Origin: JANOMH01 sp031422295
GTDB taxonomy: Bacteria > Pseudomonadota > Alphaproteobacteria > Rhodobacterales > Rhodobacteraceae
NCBI GenBank assembly: GCA_031422295.1
Contig: JANOQM010000073.1
Location: 1-64,000 of the forward strand
Direction: 5' to 3'
DNA length: 64,000 nt
Below the pieces are notes generated by a model. It had not been told where the DNA came from, ran no database searches, and saw only the letters and a list, made by a program, of their open reading frames with translations. Within the stretch, counting starts at the first letter, position 1. Every line of letters begins with the position of its first letter. Positions 32,868-41,862 of this stretch are shown here, in pieces. The translations under genes were made by a program, and so were the position numbers.

Positions 32868-33872
32868 TTAGGCCCCCTTCGCTTCAGCATAAATATCGGT
32901 CCACAATTCGGCGGGGTTAGGTTCCGGGCTGTCTTTGGCGAACTCGGCGGCGGCGTTTACCGTTTCCTTGATCTCTTTATCAATCGCCTTCAGATCATCC
33001 TCGGTCGCGTGGTTGCCAGTCAGCAGGATCGACCGGATTTGCTCAATCGGATCACGCTCGTCCTTCATCTTTTGCACCTCTTCACGGGTGCGGTATTTGG
33101 CGGGGTCGGACATCGAGTGGCCCCGGTAGCGATAGGTTTTCACCTCGAGAATATAGGGGCCGTTGCCGGACCGGCAGTGCGCCACGGCGCGGTCACCGGC
33201 GGCTTTGACGGCCAGCACATCCATGCCGTCCACGTCTTCGCCGGGAATGCCATAAGCCGCGCCGCGCTGCCACAGCGATGGTGACATAGTGGACCGTTTG
33301 ACCGATGTGCCCATGGCATATTGGTTGTTTTCTATGACAAATATCACCGGCAGCATCCAAAGTTCGGCCATATTGTAAGTCTCGTAGACTTGGCCCTGAT
33401 TGGCTGCACCATCACCGAAATAGGTAAAAGTCACCCGGCCATTTTCCAGATATTTATCGGCGAATGCCAGACCCGCGCCCAAGGGCACTTGTGCGCCGAC
33501 AATGCCATGGCCGCCGTAAAAGTGCTTTTCCTTGGAAAACATATGCATCGAGCCGCCTTTGCCCCGGCTGTAGCCACCTTCGCGCCCGGTCAGTTCAGCC
33601 ATGACGCCCTTTGGGTCCATGCCGCAGGCCAGCATATGGCCATGATCGCGGTAAGAGGTGACGCGCTTGTCGCCTTCACTGGCCGCTGCTTCCAGCCCCA
33701 CAACAACCGCTTCCTGCCCGATGTACAAATGGCAAAACCCGCCAATCAGGCCCATGCCGTATAACTGCCCGGCTTTTTCCTCGAACCGGCGGATCAGCAG
33801 CATTTCGCGGTAATGGTGCAGTAATTCTTCGGCGGAAATATTCGATTTTGTTGCAGCTTTTGCCGTTGCCAT
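32868..33872 (-). CDS. pdhA: Pyruvate dehydrogenase E1 alpha
   Basis: A 334-residue thiamine diphosphate-dependent E1 alpha that decarboxylates pyruvate. Motifs are MLLIRRFEEKAGQLYGMGLIGG, the TPP-binding FGDGAANQGQVYE to VIENNQYAMGTS near 160-200, and the phosphorylation-loop equivalent YRYRGHSMSDPAKYRTREE near 270. The start MATAKAATKSN is nine codons inside the longest frame. A perfect eight-base inverted repeat lies 25 bases upstream of the start codon. Confidence 0.96.
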   Translation of the reverse strand: MATAKAATKSNISAEELLHHYREMLLIRRFEEKAGQLYGMGLIGGFCHLYIGQEAVVVGLEAAASEGDKRVTSYRDHGHMLACGMDPKGVMAELTGREGGYSRGKGGSMHMFSKEKHFYGGHGIVGAQVPLGAGLAFADKYLENGRVTFTYFGDGAANQGQVYETYNMAELWMLPVIFVIENNQYAMGTSVKRSTMSPSLWQRGAAYGIPGEDVDGMDVLAVKAAGDRAVAHCRSGNGPYILEVKTYRYRGHSMSDPAKYRTREEVQKMKDERDPIEQIRSILLTGNHATEDDLKAIDKEIKETVNAAAEFAKDSPEPNPAELWTDIYAEAKGA

Positions 33873-33897
33873 ATGTCGGTGCCCTTGACTGACCAAA

Positions 33898-33917
33898 ATA
33901 GTTTAGCGTTAAACTAT
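33898..33917. promoter_or_regulatory. Palindromic operator upstream of pdhA
   Basis: ATAGTTTAGCGTTAAACTAT has perfect eight-base arms around a four-base centre and is AT-rich within GC-rich surroundings. It lies 25-45 bases upstream of the pdhA start, where a repressor would block the promoter. The regulator is not encoded in this window, so its identity is unknown. Confidence 0.6.
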
Positions 33918-34010
33918 CTCTTACAGCATCACAGCCAGCTTGGCGAGACCAAACCTGACCTCCGAAATAGGATAGGCGGCATGGCTGTGTTGCGTGTCAC
34001 GCAGGGCAGG

Positions 34011-34310
34011 TCAGCGGATCACAATCTCGTCTGGCCGGATCAGACCCAGCACATCGCGGGCTTGCTGGTCGAGCAGGTCGAGATCAAGGTAATCATCCGA
34101 CAATCGGCGGGTTAGATTTTCCAGCTCCGCCACTTCGGCGGTCAGGGCGGCCAGTTGCAGGGTCAGTTCCTGCGCCTCGCCCGACACTTCGGCCCGGGCT
34201 AGCACACCGTAATCCCCCCGGATCGCCGCGAAAGTGAAATAGAGGCCCAGCATGATCATGCCAACCACAAAAAGCAGGGTACCAAGGGCAGGGCGGGTGC
34301 GTCGGATCAT
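34011..34310 (-). CDS. ftsB: FtsB/DivIC-type septum formation initiator
   Basis: A 99-residue bitopic membrane protein: basic N terminus (MIRRTRPA), one membrane helix (LGTLLFVVGMIMLGLYFTFA), then a periplasmic coiled coil (EAQELTLQLAALTAEVAELE) and a C-terminal LLDQQARDVLGLIRPDEIV, typical of the family. FtsB joins FtsL and FtsQ in the divisome. In alphaproteobacteria this gene often sits ahead of the pdh operon, as here. Confidence 0.9.
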   Translation of the reverse strand: MIRRTRPALGTLLFVVGMIMLGLYFTFAAIRGDYGVLARAEVSGEAQELTLQLAALTAEVAELENLTRRLSDDYLDLDLLDQQARDVLGLIRPDEIVIR

Positions 34311-34431
34311 CTGTCAGCCTCATCGCGGCCTCTGACGGGCTGCTTTGACTATAGTTTGGCATATCAGCCGCGCAATGGGAATCCCCTAAACGTATGATTG
34401 GGCATATGTTTATACGCTGTGCGGTGAGATT

Positions 34432-35322
34432 TCAGCCTGCGATTGAGGCTGCATATATCCCGTCAATCGCCGCACCCAAGGCCGCGTCAAACTCTGCATC
34501 CGATTGCTGGGCTGACAATCCTTCGGTCAGGGCGCGCGAAAAGCTGGCGATAATGCCGCCGTTTTGGGACAGCATGGCGTTGGCCTGATCGCGCGGATAG
34601 CCGCCGGACAGGGCCACCACGCGCATCACGGCGGGGTGGTCGACCAGCGGACGATAGAAATTTGCGACGGTTGGCAGGGATAGTTTCAACATAACTTGAA
34701 CATCAGTCGCCAAGCCATTGAGATGGCGCAGGATTTCATCCTGTAACAGGGTTTCGGCTTCGGCTTTGTCGGCAATCGAAATGGTGACTTCGGGTTCCAG
34801 AATGGGCATCAGCCCATGCGCCAGCACCTGCGCGGCAAGGTCAAATTGCTGCGCCACAATAGCGGCAATCCCTTTGGCATTGGCCGCCGAAATAACCGAG
34901 CGTTCCTTGGTCCCGAAAATCCCTGCAGCCACGGCGCGGGTCAGCAGCGCGTTCAGCCCGTCAATCGGTTTGAGCATCTGGCAGCCGTCAACTTCGGCCT
35001 CTAACCCCTTGTCAATCTTCAGGAACGGCACGACATGGCGGTTTTCCCACAGGTATTTGGCAGTGGGCACGCCGTCGATGGCGCGGTCCATGGTCATTTC
35101 GAACAGAATCGCGCCGACAATCTTAGCCCCGGTAAAAGCGGGCGATTTGATGATCCGCGCCCGCATCTCATGCATCAGGTCATACATCTGCGCGTCATTG
35201 GCATAGGCGTCGGCCCCGATCCCATACAAGCCCAGCGCCTTGGGCGTGGACCCACCGCTTTGGTCCAGTGCGGCGATAAAGCCTTGGCCCTTGCGGACCT
35301 GAGCGGCCATTTGGTGATCCAT
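34432..35322 (-). CDS. Fructose-bisphosphate aldolase, class I
   Basis: A 296-residue Schiff-base aldolase. It has the class I pattern: GFIAALDQSGGSTPKAL near the N terminus, PFLKIDKGLEAEVDG near 100, LEPEVTISIADK near 180, and the catalytic lysine region VMLKLSLPT near 215. It splits or forms fructose 1,6-bisphosphate. Together with the adjacent pgk it serves the lower glycolysis and gluconeogenesis route, since sugar breakdown here probably uses the Entner-Doudoroff pathway. It lies 87 bases downstream of pgk. Confidence 0.93.
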   Translation of the reverse strand: MDHQMAAQVRKGQGFIAALDQSGGSTPKALGLYGIGADAYANDAQMYDLMHEMRARIIKSPAFTGAKIVGAILFEMTMDRAIDGVPTAKYLWENRHVVPFLKIDKGLEAEVDGCQMLKPIDGLNALLTRAVAAGIFGTKERSVISAANAKGIAAIVAQQFDLAAQVLAHGLMPILEPEVTISIADKAEAETLLQDEILRHLNGLATDVQVMLKLSLPTVANFYRPLVDHPAVMRVVALSGGYPRDQANAMLSQNGGIIASFSRALTEGLSAQQSDAEFDAALGAAIDGIYAASIAG

Positions 35323-35409
35323 GCTGCAACTTCCCTGTCTGACGATTTGATCTGCTGTTACGAGAATGAAATCATTCCCACAATTCTGCTAGCGCTCGCA
35401 GGACCGGAT

Positions 35410-36588
35410 TTATTGGTCCAATGCGGCAACACCGGGCAAAACCTTGCCCTCCATCCATTCCAGAAACGCCCCCCCTGCGGTCGAGATGTAACTGAAATCA
35501 TCCGCAACCCCGGCCTGGTTCAGGGCGGCGACCGTATCACCACCACCGGCAACCGAGGTCAGCTTGCCCTGTTTGGTCAAGCTAGCGGCATGTTTGGCCA
35601 CGGCCACGGTCGCGGCATCAAATGGTGTTAGTTCAAACGCGCCCAGCGGGCCGTTCCAGACGAGGGTTTTGGCGTTGTTCAGAACGCCTTTGATATAGTC
35701 CAATGTCGCCGGGCCTGCATCCAGGATCATTGCATCGGCGGGGCAGGCGTCGGGGAGCAGAGTTTCATTTGCCGCATTGGCCTTGAATTCGCGGGCCACC
35801 ACGATGTCGCGGGGCAGGATAATCTCGCAGCCCGCTTTGGCCGCTTGTGCCAGAATGTCCCGCGCAGTTTGGGCCAGATCATGTTCGCACAGTGACCTGC
35901 CCACGTTGATGCCTTGGGCGGCCAGAAATGTATTGGCCATGCCGCCGCCGATCACCAGATGATTGACGCGTGTCACCAGATTACCCAGCAATTCCAGTTT
36001 GGTCGAAACTTTGGCCCCGCCAACGACGGCTACAACAGGCCGGACCGGGGTGCCAAGGGCGGCTTGCAGGGCGGTCAGTTCGGCGGCCATCTGGCGGCCC
36101 GCAAAACTGGGCAACAGATGTGCAATCCCCTCGGTGGACGCGTGGGCGCGGTGGGCGGCGGAAAACGCATCGTTGCAGAACAGATCGCCAAGGCTGGCCA
36201 AAAACTGTGCCATTTGCGGATCGTTGGCTTCTTCCATCGGGGTGAACCGGGTGTTTTCCACCAGTACCACGGCATCTTGCGGCAGGGCATCAATCGCCGC
36301 ACGGGACGGGCGTTCAATAAAAGTAACCGCATGCCCCAAGGCCGCCTCAAGTGCCGGTTGCACCAAACGCAGCGACATCTCGGGCAGGACTTTTCCTTTG
36401 GGGCGGCCAAAATGCGCCAGCAACACCACGCGGCCCCCGCCTGCCTGAATATCCCTGACCGTGGGCACGATCTTTTCAATCCTTGTGGCATCGGTGACGA
36501 CACCGTTTTCAATCGGCACATTGATATCGACCCGGACCAGCACGGTTTTGCCCGACAGCGCCATATCATCCAGCGTTTTGTAACCCAT
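35410..36588 (-). CDS. pgk: Phosphoglycerate kinase
   Basis: A 392-residue PGK interconverting 1,3-bisphosphoglycerate and 3-phosphoglycerate. The N-terminal signature GKTVLVRVDINVPIENG and the substrate site VVLLAHFGRPKGK are present. The C-terminal nucleotide part has LVWNGPLGAFELTPFD and VAGGGDTVAAL. The length is normal. It diverges from the tandem cyclophilin genes. Confidence 0.97.
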   Translation of the reverse strand: MGYKTLDDMALSGKTVLVRVDINVPIENGVVTDATRIEKIVPTVRDIQAGGGRVVLLAHFGRPKGKVLPEMSLRLVQPALEAALGHAVTFIERPSRAAIDALPQDAVVLVENTRFTPMEEANDPQMAQFLASLGDLFCNDAFSAAHRAHASTEGIAHLLPSFAGRQMAAELTALQAALGTPVRPVVAVVGGAKVSTKLELLGNLVTRVNHLVIGGGMANTFLAAQGINVGRSLCEHDLAQTARDILAQAAKAGCEIILPRDIVVAREFKANAANETLLPDACPADAMILDAGPATLDYIKGVLNNAKTLVWNGPLGAFELTPFDAATVAVAKHAASLTKQGKLTSVAGGGDTVAALNQAGVADDFSYISTAGGAFLEWMEGKVLPGVAALDQ

Positions 36589-36705
36589 CGGTGCGCCCTT
36601 TTGCGGTTGAAAGTGTCAGACCGGACATGCCTCAATCCCCCCCCGCTTGGCAAGCGCCGCATTCCGCCTTAAGTGAAGCCAGAGTTTTATGTGCAGGAGC
36701 GCCTG

Positions 36706-37212
36706 ATGGCCGATACGACTGATCTTGAGAATACCATTATCGTTGTGCTGAAAGACGGCACTGTGACGATCAAACTATTGCCCGATGTGGCCCCGCTGCA
36801 CTGCGCGCGGATGAAGGAATTGGCCCGCGCCGGCGCCTATGACAATGTCTGCTTTCACCGGGTAATCGATGGGTTCATGGCCCAGACCGGCGATGTGGAA
36901 AACGGCAATATGGAAAAGGATTTCAACATCCGCCGCGCCGGAACAGGCGGCTCCGACATGCCCGATGTTACGGCCGAGTTTTCCAAACTGCCGCATGCGC
37001 GCGGATCGATTGGGGCAGCCCGGTCATCGAACCCGAATTCGGCCAACAGCCAGTTTTTCTTTAACTTCAAGGATAATGACTTTCTGAACGGCCAATACAC
37101 GGTCTATGGGCAGGTCACGTCCGGGATGGAGCATGTCGACAAGATCATGCGCGGCGAGCCGCCGACGAACCCTGACCGGATGATTTCAGTGAAAGTAGCC
37201 GCAGATGTATAA
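36706..37212 (+). CDS. ppiB: Cyclophilin-type peptidyl-prolyl isomerase, cytoplasmic
   Basis: A 168-residue cyclophilin without a signal peptide. The active-site pattern is FHRVIDGFMAQTGD (near 55), then GSIGAARSSNPNSANSQFFFNF and FLNGQYTVYGQVTSG. The start MADTTDLENT follows AGGAGCGCCTG. The longer frame upstream adds 11 residues. Its end overlaps the start of a second cyclophilin by eight bases. Confidence 0.95.
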   Translation: MADTTDLENTIIVVLKDGTVTIKLLPDVAPLHCARMKELARAGAYDNVCFHRVIDGFMAQTGDVENGNMEKDFNIRRAGTGGSDMPDVTAEFSKLPHARGSIGAARSSNPNSANSQFFFNFKDNDFLNGQYTVYGQVTSGMEHVDKIMRGEPPTNPDRMISVKVAADV

Positions 37213-37750
37213 GATCGCCGCACTGATGGCCCTGCTGGCCGGCCCCGCCGTGGCTGTAAACTTGGAAATTGACGTGGCCGGAGAGGCCAATGGCACCATC
37301 GTCATCGCCCTGCGCGATGATCTGGCCCCGATGCATGTGGCCCAGATCGTCGCATTGGCCGAGGCTGGCGCCTATGATGGCGTGGTGTTCCACCGCGTTA
37401 TTGACGGGTTTATGGCGCAGACCGGCGATGTGCAAAACGGCAAAACCGGCGGTGATCTGTCGGCGGCTGGCACTGGCGGATCGGACCTGCCCGACCTTGC
37501 GGCCGAATTTTCCGACGTGCCATTTGCCCGTGGCATCGTCGGCATGGCCCGGTCGCAGGACCCGGATTCTGCCAATAGCCAGTTTTTCATCATGTTCGCC
37601 CAAGGTGATTTTCTGAACGGCCAATACACTGTTGTGGGCGAGGTGACCTCTGGCCTTGAGGTGCTGGATGCGATCAAGCGTGGCGCGGGCCAAAGCGGGT
37701 CGGTTGCGGGCGAGCCTGATGTGATGACCGCTGTGCGCGTGACGGAATAG
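37205..37750 (+). CDS. ppiA: Cyclophilin-type peptidyl-prolyl isomerase, exported
   Basis: A 181-residue cyclophilin with an N-terminal signal peptide (MYKIAALMALLAGPAVAVNL). The catalytic region is conserved (FHRVIDGFMAQTGDVQNGK, RGIVGMARSQDPDSANSQFF, FLNGQYTVVGEVTSG). It starts inside the end of the preceding cyclophilin gene, so cytoplasmic and periplasmic isomerases form one coupled pair. The two proteins are very similar in the core, which suggests tandem duplication followed by gain of the export signal. Confidence 0.93.
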   Translation: MYKIAALMALLAGPAVAVNLEIDVAGEANGTIVIALRDDLAPMHVAQIVALAEAGAYDGVVFHRVIDGFMAQTGDVQNGKTGGDLSAAGTGGSDLPDLAAEFSDVPFARGIVGMARSQDPDSANSQFFIMFAQGDFLNGQYTVVGEVTSGLEVLDAIKRGAGQSGSVAGEPDVMTAVRVTE

Positions 37751-37789
37751 ATTTTGGTCTGATAAGCCTGCGCCGGGGGGGAGGTCAGA

Positions 37790-37826
37790 GCCTCCGGCGG
37801 AGGTATTTAGACAACTTCCGAAAATG
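37790..37826 (+). repeat. Intergenic GCCTCCGGCGGAGG element, copy 3
   Basis: GCCTCCGGCGGAGGTATTT, then AGACAACTTCCGAAAATG. It closely matches the minus-strand copy at 621-657 and lies between the cyclophilin pair and the EamA gene. The CCTCCGGCGGAGG dyad followed by T-rich sequence could terminate the cyclophilin transcript. Confidence 0.7.
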
Positions 37827-37874
37827 CAAGGTCAGGGTAAAATACCAATGGCCTGCGTAAAGGGCCGGGCGATC

Positions 37875-38783
37875 ATGCAACGCAAATCCCAGCTTGACGC
37901 GTTTGGCGTGACCGCCTTGCTGGGCTTTGCCCTGTTGATGGCGTTCAACCAGATTGTGATCAAATTTACCAATGCCGGATTTCAGCCGGTGTTCTTTGCC
38001 GGGCTGCGATCAGCGGGGGCGGTGGTCTGTATCGGCGCATGGATTTGGGCGCGGGGCGTTCCGTTTCGCAGCAGTCGCGCGACATTGGCCGGTGGCATGT
38101 TGGCCGGGCTGTTTTTCACCGGCGAGTTTTTCCTGCTGTTCACCGCTTTGGATTATACCACCGTCAGCCGGTCGGTGATCATGCTGTATTCGATGCCGAT
38201 CTGGATGGCTGTTGGGGCGCATCTGTTTTTGCCGGGCGAAAAAATGACGCCGCGCAAGGCACTGGGGTTGGGCGTTGCCATGGCCGGCGTTGTTTTGGCA
38301 ATGGCGGACCGTGGCCTCGTGGGGCAAGCCAGCCTGTATGGCGACCTGTGCGCCTTGGGTGCTGCGATCTGCTGGGCCGGACTGACCATTACGGCCAAAG
38401 CGACTGACCTGAAACTGGCCCGCCCGGAAGTGCAGATTTTCTGGCAAGTGGTTGTGTCCGCAGTGATATTATTGGCTTTGGCGCCATTCTTTGGTCCATT
38501 GATCCGCAATTTGCTGCCCGTGCATTATGCAGCACTGGGGTTTCAGATTGTGGTGGTGGTCAGCGGTGCCTTTGTGTTCTGGTTCTGGCTGCTGTCGATT
38601 TATCCCGGGTCGGCGGTGGCTTCGTTCAGCTTTGTCACGCCGGTGTTCGGGGTAGCCTTGGGTTGGTTGATGCTGGGCGATCCGGTGGGTTGGCGATTGG
38701 TCGGCGCTTTGGGTCTGGTGGCATTGGGGATCATGCTGATCAACCGGGCAGGCCCGCTCAGGTCCCGCAAAACGTCTGGCTGA
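37875..38783 (+). CDS. EamA/DMT-family transporter
   Basis: A 302-residue drug/metabolite transporter with about ten membrane helices and two EamA repeats: ALLGFALLMAFNQIVIKFTN in the first half and GDLCALGAAICWAGLTITAK at the start of the second. The first repeat ends with LFTALDYTTVSRSVIMLYSM and the second with FWLLSIYPGSAVASFSFVTP. The substrate cannot be read from the sequence, but amino acids or metabolites are typical. The start MQRKSQLDAFG is preferred over ATGs further upstream that run into the intergenic repeat. Its 3' end overlaps that of selO by 26 bases. Confidence 0.88.
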   Translation: MQRKSQLDAFGVTALLGFALLMAFNQIVIKFTNAGFQPVFFAGLRSAGAVVCIGAWIWARGVPFRSSRATLAGGMLAGLFFTGEFFLLFTALDYTTVSRSVIMLYSMPIWMAVGAHLFLPGEKMTPRKALGLGVAMAGVVLAMADRGLVGQASLYGDLCALGAAICWAGLTITAKATDLKLARPEVQIFWQVVVSAVILLALAPFFGPLIRNLLPVHYAALGFQIVVVVSGAFVFWFWLLSIYPGSAVASFSFVTPVFGVALGWLMLGDPVGWRLVGALGLVALGIMLINRAGPLRSRKTSG

Positions 38784-40158
38784 CCCGGTTGGCATCGGTC
38801 GGTGGCGTTTCAAAGTCCGGATTTGGCGTGAACGGTGTGGTGACGGCGGCCAACATGGCGTGAAATGGTGCCAGATCACCGTCCACGCCGGATTGGATGC
38901 AGGCCTCGATCAGATGGGTACGCGGGATCACGGTGGGGTTGGTGCGCGCCATCAATTCAAAGTCTGGATGCCGCTGCTTCCATTCAATATTCCACGCATC
39001 AAACGCCTGCCGGTCCAGAAAGTTGTCCCGCGCCCCATCCTGCCCCAAGTTGCGGAAAGTATTGGTGAAATCTGCCTCGCTATGCGCCATCAGGGTCAGT
39101 AGCCGTTCGATCAGCGGCAGATCAACGGGCGTAGCGTCCAACCCGATCTTTGCCCCGAAGCGGGCCAGCCATGCGGCCTGATACAGGTCCGAGAACTGGT
39201 TGATGATCGCAGTGAAAGCGTCAATCGCTGCAGTCTGGTCCGGCATCAGCGGCACCAGGGCCGTGGCAAACTGCGCGATATTCCACAGCGCAATCTGCGC
39301 CTGATTGCCGTAGGCATAGCGGCCTTGGCTGTCGATTGACGAAAACACCGCGTTCGGGTGGTAGCTGTCCAGAAAAGCGCAGGGGCCGTAATCTATGGTT
39401 TCACCCGCCACTGAACAATTGTCGGTGTTCATCACGCCATGTACAAAACCTAAAGAAATCCACTGCGCAATCAATGTCGCCTGCCGTTGCATCATCGCAT
39501 CGAGCAGACCAGCAGGCCCATCGACCCCCGGATAGTGCCGGGCGATGACATGATCTGTCAGCGCCTGAAGGGCCAGGGTATCGCCGCGCGATGCGAAAAA
39601 CTGAAATGTGCCGACACGGATATGGCTTTGCGCCACGCGGGTCAGGATCGCGCCGGGCAGCCGCGCCTCGCGGTAGACGCTCTCGCCAGTGGTGACGGCG
39701 GCCAAGGCGCGGGTCGTTGGTACCTCAAGTGCCGCCATCGCCTCGGACACCAGATATTCGCGCAATACCGGCCCCAGCCAGGCGCGGCCATCGCCCGACC
39801 GGCTATAGGGCGTCGGACCGGCCCCTTTGAGCTGAATATCACGGCGGATTCCATCGGTGCCGACAACTTCGCCCAGCAGTATCGCCCGGCCATCGCCCAA
39901 TTGCGGGTTCCAATGGCCGAACTGGTGCCCCGCATAAACCTGCGCGAGGGGGTCTGATCCGGCCGCAACCACATTGCCCGCCAGCACCTGCACCCCTTCC
40001 GGCGCGCGCAAGGCCGCAGGATCAAGGCCCAGTGTAGCCGCCAGATCATCATTCACCGCGATCAGATGTGGGTCTGCGACCGGCGTGGGAGACAGGGCAG
40101 TGAACATGCGGCTAGGTAGCCGGGCATAGGAATTATCGAATGGGATATGCAGTGTCAT
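38758..40158 (-). CDS. selO: SelO family protein adenylyltransferase
   Basis: A 466-residue pseudokinase of the SelO (YdiU) family, which transfers AMP to protein hydroxyl groups in the redox response. The N terminus MTLHIPFDNSYARLPSRMF is typical. GHQFGHWNPQLGDGRAILLGE and IQLKGAGPTPYSRSGDGRAW carry the nucleotide-binding residues, and GFVHGVMNTDNCSVAGETIDYGP is the metal and catalytic loop. The selenocysteine/cysteine tail seen in some homologues is replaced by VSQTFCGT, which ends with a near-terminal cysteine. It overlaps the upstream GNAT gene by four bases. Confidence 0.95.
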   Translation of the reverse strand: MTLHIPFDNSYARLPSRMFTALSPTPVADPHLIAVNDDLAATLGLDPAALRAPEGVQVLAGNVVAAGSDPLAQVYAGHQFGHWNPQLGDGRAILLGEVVGTDGIRRDIQLKGAGPTPYSRSGDGRAWLGPVLREYLVSEAMAALEVPTTRALAAVTTGESVYREARLPGAILTRVAQSHIRVGTFQFFASRGDTLALQALTDHVIARHYPGVDGPAGLLDAMMQRQATLIAQWISLGFVHGVMNTDNCSVAGETIDYGPCAFLDSYHPNAVFSSIDSQGRYAYGNQAQIALWNIAQFATALVPLMPDQTAAIDAFTAIINQFSDLYQAAWLARFGAKIGLDATPVDLPLIERLLTLMAHSEADFTNTFRNLGQDGARDNFLDRQAFDAWNIEWKQRHPDFELMARTNPTVIPRTHLIEACIQSGVDGDLAPFHAMLAAVTTPFTPNPDFETPPTDANRVSQTFCGT

Positions 40159-40604
40159 AGCGCGTCGGTCATGATGACCAGCTCTGGGCGGGTCAGAAAC
40201 CCGACTTTGGCGCAAAACCGGGCGGCGGCGGCATTTGATCGGTCGAGCCGGACATGCAGCGCCTTGACGCCGTTCTGCGCAAGGCTGACCGCAATCGCAT
40301 GCAGCACTTCGGTGCCAATGCCGCGCCCCCGTACCGAGTGTCGGATGAACACTTCGTCCACGATCCCTTCGGCCCCGGCCATAGCGACCGACCAGCCGAA
40401 ACTGAGCAGGACATAGCCCAAAGGTGCGCGTTGTGGCCCAATTAGCCAGACCGCGCCATGCGGACTGCCTGCCAGCAATGGACCAGCCGCGCGGCGGCGG
40501 TGGTTGTCGTCATAGGGCAAGGCAGCCTCGGTATGGAACCGCTCCATCAGGGCCAACAGCCGGTCAAGATCATCGGCCCCGGCAAGATGGATCGCCGTGG
40601 TCAC
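40155..40604 (-). CDS. GNAT-family N-acetyltransferase
   Basis: A 149-residue acetyltransferase. The acetyl-CoA loop is SVRGRGIGTEVLHAIAVSLA near residue 95, preceded by EGIVDEVFIRH and followed by LHVRLDRSNAAAARFCAKVGF. It probably starts at the GTG overlapping the nucleoside hydrolase stop (GTGA), since upstream residues lack similarity. The substrate is unknown. It is translationally coupled to both neighbours. Confidence 0.87.
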   Translation of the reverse strand: MTTAIHLAGADDLDRLLALMERFHTEAALPYDDNHRRRAAGPLLAGSPHGAVWLIGPQRAPLGYVLLSFGWSVAMAGAEGIVDEVFIRHSVRGRGIGTEVLHAIAVSLAQNGVKALHVRLDRSNAAAARFCAKVGFLTRPELVIMTDAL

Positions 40605-41542
40605 AGCCGGGCCAGCCGTTCGGTCAGCAGGGCATAAAACCCTTCTGCGGCGATGGCACCGATGAACATTGCATTGTGGGGCCGTTTCGTCACCCCCCAC
40701 CAATCGGCCACTGTCATGCCCAAAGTCAGGTCAGACGTGGTTTCAATCTCGACATTGATCTGTCGCCCGGTGAATAATTCAGGCCGGATCAGATAGGCAA
40801 TGACACAGGGGTCATGCAATGGAGCGCCTTCGGATCCGTATTTCTCCATATCAAAGCGTTCGAAAAAGTCAGTCCAGGCTGCGACCATATCGCCAACTTT
40901 GGTGCCAAGCGCGCGAAATGCGTCGATCCGGTCCTTGGTGGTCAACGCCTTATGCGTCACATCCAGCGGCATGACGGTCAGTTTGACGCCTGCAGCAAAG
41001 ACGATCTTGGCGGCCTCGGGGTCTACGTAAATGTTGAATTCAGCCGCAGGGGTGATGTTGCCGACCTCGAAATAAGCCCCCCCCATCAGGACGATTTCCT
41101 GTACGCGGGGGATGATATCAGGGGCTTTTTCAAAGGCGACCGCGATGTTGGTCAGCGGACCCAAAGGACATAAGGTGACCGTGCCGGGGGCCTGCGACCG
41201 CAAGGTATCTATAATGAAATCAACGGCATGTTGGGTTTGCAACGGCATCTTGGGCGCATCCATCTGCGGCCCGTCCAGCCCGGTCTTGCCATGCACATGT
41301 TCAGCCGTGACCAGTTTGCGCCGCATCGGTGCATCGCAACCCGCAAACACCCGCATATCGGGGCGGCCCGCCAATTCGCAGATAATGCGCGCGTTTTTCT
41401 GGGTCAGGGCCAAGGGCACATTGCCTGCAACGGCAGTAATCCCCAGCAGTTCGATCTCATCGGGCGAGGCGAGGGCCAACAGAATCGCCACGGCGTCATC
41501 CTGGCCGGGGTCAGTGTCGATAATAATCTTGCGGGGGGGCAT
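40601..41542 (-). CDS. Inosine/uridine-preferring nucleoside hydrolase
   Basis: A 313-residue nucleoside hydrolase that releases free bases from ribonucleosides. The calcium-binding aspartate cluster is the N-terminal IIIDTDPGQDDAVAILLA. TLCPLGPLTNIAVAFE and VLMGGAYFEVGNITPAAEFN follow, with a second metal aspartate in HDPCVIAYLI. The start MPPRKIIIDTDPG has GGAACCG-type weak spacing, but the longer frame has no similarity. It is the first gene of a three-gene operon with the GNAT gene and selO. Confidence 0.93.
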   Translation of the reverse strand: MPPRKIIIDTDPGQDDAVAILLALASPDEIELLGITAVAGNVPLALTQKNARIICELAGRPDMRVFAGCDAPMRRKLVTAEHVHGKTGLDGPQMDAPKMPLQTQHAVDFIIDTLRSQAPGTVTLCPLGPLTNIAVAFEKAPDIIPRVQEIVLMGGAYFEVGNITPAAEFNIYVDPEAAKIVFAAGVKLTVMPLDVTHKALTTKDRIDAFRALGTKVGDMVAAWTDFFERFDMEKYGSEGAPLHDPCVIAYLIRPELFTGRQINVEIETTSDLTLGMTVADWWGVTKRPHNAMFIGAIAAEGFYALLTERLARL

Positions 41543-41862
41543 CAGCGGTCCTTTGGAACGGTTCGAGGACACCAAAGCAGCAATGACCGGGGAATTCCAG
41601 ATGTGTCGACGGTGCAAGTCATTTCGGAGTGGACAGCAAGGCATTGCCGATTGACCAGCCCCAGACCGGGGCTTTGTTGCCGAGGTCGGGGCGTTGGATT
41701 TTTCGGGCGGAGGATGGCTTGGTCCGGGGGCCGATTATGGCGGTGCTGCGCCGGAATCGGCGGGGCGGGCGGCAAGAGGTGGTCATAGTATGCAAGCTTT
41801 GGTTGTGATGACCGCAGAAGGCACGTGACCTTCGATCATGTCCAAAAACAGGAGTCTACAAG
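41543..41862. other. 320-base gap without a recognisable gene
   Basis: No convincing coding sequence is seen. The gap holds a hairpin AGCCCC-AGACC-GGGGCT followed by TTTGTTG at 41657-41679, in the + direction although no + gene lies before it. Near 41551 the sequences CTTTGG and CCAAAG form a six-base dyad with a wide spacer. A small RNA ending at the hairpin is possible but unsupported. The last ~30 bases contain AGGAG before the EF-hand gene. Confidence 0.4.

Noticed and set aside
41657..41679. Small RNA ending at the orphan hairpin
   Set aside because: No promoter could be placed upstream and the T tract is weak, so there is not enough support for an RNA gene.
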